Assembly: GCA_021443625.1 (NCBI GenBank)
Contig: JABUTP010000011.1
Span: forward strand, 9,402 to 22,904
Source of the DNA: Bacteroidales bacterium
GTDB lineage: Bacteria > Bacteroidota > Bacteroidia > Bacteroidales > UBA932
Length of the DNA: 13,503 nucleotides
Reading direction: 5' to 3'
Below are positions 1 to 6,359 of this stretch, one piece after another. Made by a program: the position numbers and the translations under genes. The first letter of the stretch is position 1. Each line of letters begins with the position of its first letter. Under the pieces are notes generated by a model. It made no database searches, was not told the origin of the DNA, and was given only the letters and a program-made list of their open reading frames with translations.

Positions 1-311
1 TGGGAAACGTCTATCGACACGCCCCTGCCGGTGCGTTTGACAATATCCCCCTCTTTCACGTGGTAAGTCTGTTCCAGAAGGACAGCCCCCACGTTGTCTT
101 CCTCAAGGTTCATGACCACTGCCATGCCGCCGTGCTCGAACTCGAGCAGTTCGCCGGCTTCGGCATTGGCAAGGCCGTAAATGCGCACCACTCCGTCACT
201 TACCGTAAGAACTTCCCCCACCTCTTCGAAGCGGGCGGAAAGGTCTGTGCTGGCAAGTTCCTCGAGCAAAATCCTGGACATCTCGGATGGCTTGTAATTG
301 TTTCCTGTCAT
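1..311 (-). CDS. atpA: F1F0 ATP synthase subunit alpha (N-terminal part only)
   Basis: The alpha subunit forms the F1 hexamer with beta and carries the non-catalytic nucleotide sites. Only the first 103 codons lie in the window; the gene runs off the left edge. The ATG at 311-309 starts MTGNNYKPSEMSRILLEEL, the usual alpha opening (KPSE.S.IL...L). It is followed by the beta-barrel domain segments FEEVGEVLTVSDGVVRIYGL, AGELLEFEHG, MNLEEDNVGAVLL and VKEGDIVKRTGR, all family hallmarks. The Walker A region lies outside the window. It follows atpH by 21 nt and is the last visible gene of the leftward ATP synthase operon; atpG would be expected next in this phylum. Identification is very sure. Confidence 0.96.
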   Translation of the reverse strand, partial: MTGNNYKPSEMSRILLEELASTDLSARFEEVGEVLTVSDGVVRIYGLANAEAGELLEFEHGGMAVVMNLEEDNVGAVLLEQTYHVKEGDIVKRTGRGVSIDVS

Positions 312-332
312 AAAATATCACAAGGTTGTTTG

Positions 333-860
333 TTAAACTATACGGCTGATGCCGGTGGAATATTTTTTCCTCAGGGCCTCAATCTGCCGCCTCACGCTGG
401 CATCGGCGTATTTGTCTCCCACCCTGAAAACGAATCCCCCTATAAGTCCGGGGTCAATCTTAACGTGTATTTCAGCCCTGGTGCCGTGGGACATCTCAAG
501 AGTGAGCTGCTCCAAACCGGAAAGAAACCCCGGGGCTGGTGCGGAAGCCACGGTGAGCCACGCCTCCACAATCCCCTTTTCCTTCCGGTACAGTTCCATA
601 AAGGACTTGATGATGAACTTCAGGTCGTTTTCCCTGCCGTGGCGCACCACGAGGTGGAGAAACCTGCGGAAGTCGTCACACGAATCCGGCACGGCTCCGA
701 CGAGAAGTTCCAGTTTCCCGGCACGGCGAACGGGAGCCCTCAGGCTCTCCTTCAGCTGCGGCAGAGATGCATCAAGGTTGATGGCATCCCTTGCACAGTC
801 TTCCAGGGAACCCTTGCTCAGGGCAAATCCGAACAATGCCGATGCGAAGCGGGAATACAC
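333..860 (-). CDS. atpH: F1F0 ATP synthase subunit delta
   Basis: Subunit delta (OSCP homologue) joins the top of the F1 alpha/beta head to the peripheral b stalk. The 175-residue length is normal. The N-terminus MYSRFASALFGFAL matches the ..RYA.AL..A.. opening of the family. The C-terminal part (residues about 130-170) has the signature pattern I.VKIDPGLIGGFVFRVGDK followed by a short C-terminal helix. The start is GTG (860-858): an in-frame TAA lies 12 nt upstream and there is no nearby ATG, so GTG is the only sensible start; an A-rich GGTAAAGAAAAG precedes it. It lies 19 nt after atpF and 21 nt before atpA, inside the operon. The sequence is divergent, as delta usually is, so position adds much of the certainty. 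Confidence 0.93.
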   Translation of the reverse strand: MYSRFASALFGFALSKGSLEDCARDAINLDASLPQLKESLRAPVRRAGKLELLVGAVPDSCDDFRRFLHLVVRHGRENDLKFIIKSFMELYRKEKGIVEAWLTVASAPAPGFLSGLEQLTLEMSHGTRAEIHVKIDPGLIGGFVFRVGDKYADASVRRQIEALRKKYSTGISRIV

Positions 861-879
861 TGTTGCTTTTCTTTACCGG

Positions 880-1368
880 TTACTTCAACTCGTCAAACAT
901 AGCCTCCGACAGGGCGTCCCGACTCGACTGCGAGTCGAGTTCCCGACGCATGACCTTTTCGGCTATGCCGAGCGCCAGGAGCGCGACCTCGTTGCGGGCC
1001 TCCGCCAATATGGCCTCCCTCTCCACTTCCGCCTGCCTGCGGGCCGCATCTATGATTTCAGCCCCACGGTTCTGGGCGTCAGTCTCGGCCTGCCCGATGA
1101 TGCGATCCCGCTGCTCGGCAGCGTCTTTAAGGATGGCCACCCTTTCGTGTTCTGCGTTTGACACAATCTCCATTCCCTGAGCCTTCAGACCTTCCAGACT
1201 GGAATTTGCCTTGCGCGCCTCGTCGAGCGACGAGTCGATGTACGCCTTGCGCTCGTTCATCGCCCCCAATATGATGGGGAAGGCCACTTTTGCCAGAACG
1301 GCAAAAACAACCGCAAACGCGACGGTCATCCAGAAAAGGAGGCCGACCTCAGGTGTCAAAAGTCCCAT
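880..1368 (-). CDS. atpF: F1F0 ATP synthase subunit b
   Basis: Subunit b is the membrane-anchored peripheral stalk that holds F1 against rotation. The protein has 162 residues. It has the N-terminal motif LLTPEVGLLFW typical of Bacteroidetes b subunits, one membrane helix (about residues 8-30), then a long charged helix rich in Glu, Ala, Arg and Lys (residues about 38-155) that forms the b dimer. The ATG at 1368-1366 lies 9 nt after atpE. A perfect 8-bp inverted repeat sits in the coding sequence near the 3' end (922-940). Confidence 0.95.
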   Translation of the reverse strand: MGLLTPEVGLLFWMTVAFAVVFAVLAKVAFPIILGAMNERKAYIDSSLDEARKANSSLEGLKAQGMEIVSNAEHERVAILKDAAEQRDRIIGQAETDAQNRGAEIIDAARRQAEVEREAILAEARNEVALLALGIAEKVMRRELDSQSSRDALSEAMFDELK

Positions 1369-1377
1369 TGCAACAGA

Positions 1378-1587
1378 TTAAAGGGCCATGAAGCAGACCA
1401 CTACTGCAAACAGTGCCACACCCTCAATCAGGGCTGCGACAATAATCATCGACGTACGGATATCTCCCGCTGCCTCGGGCTGGCGGGCAATGGACTCCAT
1501 TGCCGATTTGCCTATCTTGCCGATACCCAATGCAGCTCCGATAACTGCAATTGCAGCGCCAAACGCTGCCAATACTGAAAGGTTCAT
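1378..1587 (-). CDS. atpE: F1F0 ATP synthase subunit c
   Basis: Subunit c is the 69-residue hairpin that forms the rotating ion-translocating ring in the inner membrane. Two membrane helices (about 3-25 and 46-68) flank the polar loop with the universal RQP (residues 35-37). The ion-binding carboxylate is E55, twenty residues after the loop Arg, as in other c subunits. The residues that mark sodium-binding rings are absent: the site equivalent to Gln32 of Ilyobacter tartaricus is I22, and E55 is followed by Gly rather than Ser/Thr. Proton coupling is therefore inferred. It lies 11 nt after atpB and 9 nt before atpF. Confidence 0.97.
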   Translation of the reverse strand: MNLSVLAAFGAAIAVIGAALGIGKIGKSAMESIARQPEAAGDIRTSMIIVAALIEGVALFAVVVCFMAL

Positions 1588-1598
1588 GATAATATTAT

Positions 1599-2687
1599 TT
1601 AGTTGTTTGTATTTTCTGTTTGTTTATGGTGTCCCTTGACCTGGGCAAGGCCTATAAAGACCGATGAAAGCATTGTAAACACGTATGCCTGTAGAAAAGC
1701 CACGAGCAGTTCGAGGCAATTCATAAAAATCATGAACAACACCGCCACGAAAGTCATCGATCCGCTCATCGCCGCGCCGAGGTGGGCAGTTGCAAAAATG
1801 ATGCAGCTGAGACTGAGTATTATGGAGTGTCCCGCCATTATATTGGCAAAAAGCCTTATCATCAAGGCGAACGGCTTGGTGAAGAGACCGATGAACTCTA
1901 TCAGCGGCATCAGGGGGAACGCCTTGAGGAAAATGGGCACTTCGGGCCAGAATATCTCCTTGTAATACTCTTTCGTGCCGCATAGATTGACCGCCAGGAA
2001 AGTGGCCACCGCCAGCACGAGCGTGACGGCAATGTTTCCCGTGACGTTGGCACCTCCGGGGAAGAACGGCACGAGCCCCAGCAGATTGCTGATGAATATG
2101 AAGAAAAACGCGGTGAGGAGATACGGGGCGAATTTAAGGTAATTTTCGCCGACGCAGGGCTTGATGATGTTCTCCACAAGCGAATTTATGAGCCATTCCA
2201 GAATACCGGCAAGTCCCTTGGGGTGATAGTCGTATTTGTCGTGCCTGCGGTACCAGCGGGCGGTAAAGAGGAACATCACTATCAGGATGAGCGACGAAAT
2301 GAGGATGCCGCACGCGGTCTTGGTAAGGGAGAGGTCGAGCGGGCGGTGCTGCCCTCCGTCAAGGTCTTCCACAATTTTGCCTGCATATTTCCCCTCCGTT
2401 GCAACGTAAAGACCTTCATACTCCCCGGCTTCGTGAAGTTTGCGGAGAGTGAAACAGTGCCAGCCCGTGGAGGAACGTACTATTATGGGAAGTGGGATTG
2501 CAATCTCCTTGCCTTTGGCTGTTGTCATAATGTGCCATTCGTACGAATCGGAGAGATGCCCCAGGACCAGTTCCTTGGCGTTGAAGGGCTCCCCTTCCGC
2601 CTGATGGGTTTCAGACGCATTGGCAATACGGCCGCCCCCAATCAGAAGGAGCAGCGACACAGCGCAATATGAGAGAAACCTTGACAC
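1599..2687 (-). CDS. atpB: F1F0 ATP synthase subunit a
   Basis: Subunit a is the stator channel that carries protons to and from the c ring. At 362 residues it is longer than the roughly 270 of E. coli, as usual in Bacteroidetes. The first 20 or so residues look like a signal sequence (hydrophobic stretch ending near IANASE), followed by a soluble extension of about 110 residues before the first conserved membrane helix (about 126-145). The essential arginine is in the motif FALMIRLFANIMAGH; the last two helices follow. The start is GTG (2687-2685): the in-frame codon two upstream is TAG, and the next Met (residue 54) would remove the leader. Only 3 nt separate it from atpC. Many Bacteroides-type operons carry a small accessory gene between atpC and atpB; none is present here. 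Confidence 0.95.
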   Translation of the reverse strand: MSRFLSYCAVSLLLLIGGGRIANASETHQAEGEPFNAKELVLGHLSDSYEWHIMTTAKGKEIAIPLPIIVRSSTGWHCFTLRKLHEAGEYEGLYVATEGKYAGKIVEDLDGGQHRPLDLSLTKTACGILISSLILIVMFLFTARWYRRHDKYDYHPKGLAGILEWLINSLVENIIKPCVGENYLKFAPYLLTAFFFIFISNLLGLVPFFPGGANVTGNIAVTLVLAVATFLAVNLCGTKEYYKEIFWPEVPIFLKAFPLMPLIEFIGLFTKPFALMIRLFANIMAGHSIILSLSCIIFATAHLGAAMSGSMTFVAVLFMIFMNCLELLVAFLQAYVFTMLSSVFIGLAQVKGHHKQTENTNN

Positions 2688-2690
2688 TTT

Positions 2691-2939
2691 CTATTTATCG
2701 GCAAGCGCCTCGACGGTCGCCTTAACCACATTGTTTTCTATTTTGACAAAACCTCGTGAAATGTTCACGGAGTGTTCCTGCCCATCGCTTTCGAAGCGGA
2801 TTGTTCCGGCAACCAGAGGGGTAATCATCGCCCCGTGTCCGTCCAGCACCTCAAAAGCCCCGGCCGCCCCCGGGAAGAACACCTTCGCCGCGGAGCAACT
2901 CAGTTTTTTGCGATCTGAATACAGGATGTGGAGTTCCAT
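2691..2939 (-). CDS. atpC: F1F0 ATP synthase subunit epsilon, short form
   Basis: Subunit epsilon sits on the central stalk with gamma. The protein has only 82 residues. It contains the N-terminal beta-sandwich domain (MELHILYSDRKKLSC, then a FFPGAAGAFEVLDGHGAMITPL stretch around residues 22-42, the family's typical turn). It lacks the C-terminal two-helix domain that inhibits ATP hydrolysis in E. coli and Bacillus epsilon (about 135 residues). From memory, short epsilon is usual in Bacteroidetes, so this is not a truncation. The ATG at 2939-2937 lies 47 nt after atpD, in a gap that holds a large palindrome. Confidence 0.94.
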   Translation of the reverse strand: MELHILYSDRKKLSCSAAKVFFPGAAGAFEVLDGHGAMITPLVAGTIRFESDGQEHSVNISRGFVKIENNVVKATVEALADK

Positions 2940-2946
2940 ATTATTT

Positions 2947-4528
<1,582 letters not shown>

Positions 4529-4536
4529 CTAAGATA
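4529..4536 (-). promoter_or_regulatory. Possible -7 box for the ATP synthase operon
   Basis: On the minus strand, TATCTTAG (4536 to 4529) matches five of the six fixed positions of the Bacteroidetes TAnnTTTG box, 24 nt before the atpD start. No TTTG lies 19-21 nt further upstream, so the assignment is weak; it is simply the best candidate in this gap. Confidence 0.3.
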
Positions 4537-4559
4537 AACATTTTTTCATAACTTAAATA

Positions 4560-4594
4560 TTTGTGAAAGCCGTCTGATTTGCGTAATTTTACGC
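4560..4594 (+). promoter_or_regulatory. Promoter of the coiled-coil lipoprotein gene, with overlapping palindrome
   Basis: TTTG at 4560-4563, a 20-nt spacer and TAATTTTA at 4584-4591 fit the Bacteroidetes housekeeping sigma consensus (TTTG, N19-21, TAnnTTTG) with one mismatch. Transcription would begin near 4598, giving a leader of about 50 nt. A perfect inverted repeat, GCGTAA-TT-TTACGC (4581-4594), covers the -7 box, which is a natural place for a repressor operator; that role is an inference. Confidence 0.5.
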
Positions 4595-4647
4595 GTTTTC
4601 AGAGAATTGGAACTGAAAGCGCATCATTCATTCAGAACAACAACACC

Positions 4648-5514
4648 ATGAAACGGATTTTCATCATTGCCTTGGCAGCATTTGCCATCGCTTCCTGCAA
4701 AAATGTCGAAAGCACTCCCGAATACCTTGCCCTGACGGGCAGGATTGACTCCCTGAACAGGGTAAATGCCGAACTTACCAAAAATTACAACGAAACCCTC
4801 GACATCCTGGGCGAAATCGAAACCGGCTTCAACGAAATCAGCGAAGCCCAGCACAGCATCGTGGCGCTGAATGTCGAAGGGCAGCCCTTGAGCAAGAAAG
4901 ACGAGATGCTCTCGCAGGTCAACACCCTTAAAGACAAACTCGCCAGCCAGCAGAACAAAATCAACGACCTCGAAAAGCGGCTCAACCAGAGCAATTCCAA
5001 GAACAAGGCCCTGGCCCAGACCATCGAGCGCCTGCAGAACGAACTTGACCGGAAGAGCGAGGCAATAGCACTCCTCGAGGCCACCATCGCATCCAAAAAC
5101 GCCGAAATCGAGAAAATGGCGGGTACCATCAACGCGATGGCCGACACCATTACCGGCCTTGAGCATACGAGCGCCGTGCAGCAGATGAAAATCGCCACTC
5201 AGGACACCGACCTCAACACCGTCTATTACATTAGCGGCACCGAGAAAGAACTGATAGCAAACGGATTTATGGAGAAGTCCGGTCTCAGCGCTGCAAAACT
5301 CGCTTCGGTGATAGACCCGGCACAACTCATCAAGGGGGACAAGCGCAAAATCAGTTCCGTGGCGCTGGGCGGCCACCGTGCCAAACTGTTCACAATACAT
5401 CCCGCCGGAAGTTTCATCATCACTGCCGACGAAGATGGGAACGAAACCCTTGAGATTACCGACTACAAGAAATTCTGGAGCATATCCAACTACCTTATCG
5501 TAAGGGTAAGGTAG
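4648..5514 (+). CDS. Coiled-coil lipoprotein resembling Cbp1-family collagen-binding adhesins
   Basis: The protein is a 288-residue lipoprotein. The ATG at 4648 gives a signal MKRIFIIALAAFAIASC with lipobox I-A-S-C (C17 lipidated); an upstream in-frame ATG at 4579 would bury the signal and lies in the promoter, so it was not used. Residues about 25-185 are an extended heptad-rich coiled coil (repeated N, K, E, L, Q) with a break near 70-80. Residues about 191-288 form a separate compact domain starting TVYYISGTEKEL and including LFTIHPAGSF and KFWSISNYLIVRV. From memory this two-part layout and the HPAGS and FWS.S.YL motifs match the family that NCBI names after the Bacteroides fragilis collagen-binding adhesin Cbp1. 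Family resemblance is fairly sure; collagen binding by this protein is not shown. It stands alone, divergent from atpD and convergent with the methyltransferase gene, 6 nt away. Confidence 0.75.
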   Translation: MKRIFIIALAAFAIASCKNVESTPEYLALTGRIDSLNRVNAELTKNYNETLDILGEIETGFNEISEAQHSIVALNVEGQPLSKKDEMLSQVNTLKDKLASQQNKINDLEKRLNQSNSKNKALAQTIERLQNELDRKSEAIALLEATIASKNAEIEKMAGTINAMADTITGLEHTSAVQQMKIATQDTDLNTVYYISGTEKELIANGFMEKSGLSAAKLASVIDPAQLIKGDKRKISSVALGGHRAKLFTIHPAGSFIITADEDGNETLEITDYKKFWSISNYLIVRVR

Positions 5515-5520
5515 TCCCCG

Positions 5521-6252
5521 CTATCGGGCCGAGGCGCGAAAAAGGGCGCAGGTCACGGCCGTGGCAATGGCCACATTGAGCGACTCGCTGCCCGAGGCAT
5601 CCCTCGGATAAGGCGGAATATAGAGTCTGTCGGTGACTTCCGCCGCACATGCGGCCCCGATTCCGAACGATTCCGACCCCATTACAATGACACCCTCTTT
5701 CGAGAGGGTTTCTTTGTATATGTCAGCCCCGTCGAGAAACGTTCCCCAGACGGGAAGGCCTGCTTCACGGAACTGTCTGAGGGTTCGCGGCAGATCGCAA
5801 TAAACAACCTTGCGGCGGAATATGGCCCCCATCGTGGCCTGCACGACTTTCGGATTATAGAGTTCCACGGTATCTTCCGAAGCGAATATAGCATCTATCC
5901 CGAACCAGTCCGCTATGCGGATTATTGTGCCGAGGTTGCCGGGGTCGCGCACCGAATCGAGCGCAAGGCATAGGGAATGTCCCTCTGTCATCCGGGAGGC
6001 CAGTCCATCCGCATCGCAGGAGTCGGGAATGCGCACCACCGCCAGGGCGGGCGACGGCGAAGAGAGCATTGTCATCTGCGCCATTTCCGCTTCGGTGACG
6101 TCCCCGATGCGATACACCGCTTCCACCTCGAACTGTGAAGCGAGCGCCTCCTCCACCATCTTCTCCCCTTCCACCACAAACAATCCGCTTTCGTGGCGCT
6201 GTTTCTTGGAGGCCAACGCCCTGATACGCTTTATTTCCGCTTTTGAAATCAT
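5521..6252 (-). CDS. SpoU/TrmH-family RNA 2'-O-methyltransferase
   Basis: The protein should transfer a methyl group from S-adenosylmethionine to a ribose 2'-OH in rRNA or tRNA. It has 243 residues. The N-terminal substrate-binding domain (about 1-85) starts MISKAEIKRIRAL..KK and has FVVEGEKMVEEAL. The SPOUT trefoil-knot domain (about 95-243) has all three SpoU motifs: motif 1 DPGNLGTIIR (N106, R112), motif 2 VIVMGSESFGIG (E194) and motif 3 IPPY..DASGSESLNVAIA (S224, N226). The ATG at 6252-6250 was chosen over an in-frame TTG at 6261, because homologues begin at this Met. The exact RNA target cannot be read from the sequence. It is divergent from tamL across 107 nt. Confidence 0.92.
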   Translation of the reverse strand: MISKAEIKRIRALASKKQRHESGLFVVEGEKMVEEALASQFEVEAVYRIGDVTEAEMAQMTMLSSPSPALAVVRIPDSCDADGLASRMTEGHSLCLALDSVRDPGNLGTIIRIADWFGIDAIFASEDTVELYNPKVVQATMGAIFRRKVVYCDLPRTLRQFREAGLPVWGTFLDGADIYKETLSKEGVIVMGSESFGIGAACAAEVTDRLYIPPYPRDASGSESLNVAIATAVTCALFRASAR

Positions 6253-6310
6253 CCTGTTCAATTGACCTTATGTGTAACCTTGCGAATTTACTGTTATTGG
6301 GGAGTATTTG

Positions 6311-6341
6311 CAAAAATAAATTTGGCTACTCTTTGCGCTAA
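6311..6341 (-). promoter_or_regulatory. Promoter of the RNA methyltransferase gene
   Basis: On the minus strand, TATTTTTG (6318 to 6311) is an exact TAnnTTTG box, with TTAG (6341 to 6338; three of four to TTTG) 19 nt upstream. Transcription would start near 6305, giving a leader of about 50 nt before the ATG at 6252. It overlaps the facing tamL promoter. Confidence 0.5.
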
Positions 6342-6353
6342 GTTGTATATTTG
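6321..6353 (+). promoter_or_regulatory. Consensus Bacteroidetes promoter immediately before tamL
   Basis: TTTG at 6321-6324, a 21-nt spacer and an exact TAnnTTTG box (TATATTTG, 6346-6353) match the phylum's consensus fully. The box ends only 6 nt before the tamL ATG at 6360, so transcription from it would yield a leaderless or nearly leaderless mRNA. Confidence 0.55.
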
Positions 6354-6359
6354 TGGTTT

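Noticed and set aside
60..902. Long plus-strand open frame (280 codons) across atpA and atpH
   Set aside because: It lies antisense to two clearly identified ATP synthase genes. The protein has no recognisable domain, and the frame is a by-product of GC-rich codons in the true genes.
349..1161. Plus-strand open frame (270 codons) over atpH and atpF
   Set aside because: Antisense to genuine subunit delta and b genes, with low-complexity Ser/Arg-rich composition typical of a shadow frame.
1219..1234. Inverted repeat CTCGTCG-AG-CGACGAG in atpF
   Set aside because: Its 2-nt loop is too tight for the full stem, and the sequence is explained by alternating Asp/Glu/Ser/Leu codons in the b-subunit helix; likely chance.
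4579..4647. Upstream in-frame ATG that would lengthen the coiled-coil lipoprotein by 23 residues
   Set aside because: It overlaps the promoter -7 region and would place a polar stretch before the lipoprotein signal, which needs the Met at 4648 to work.
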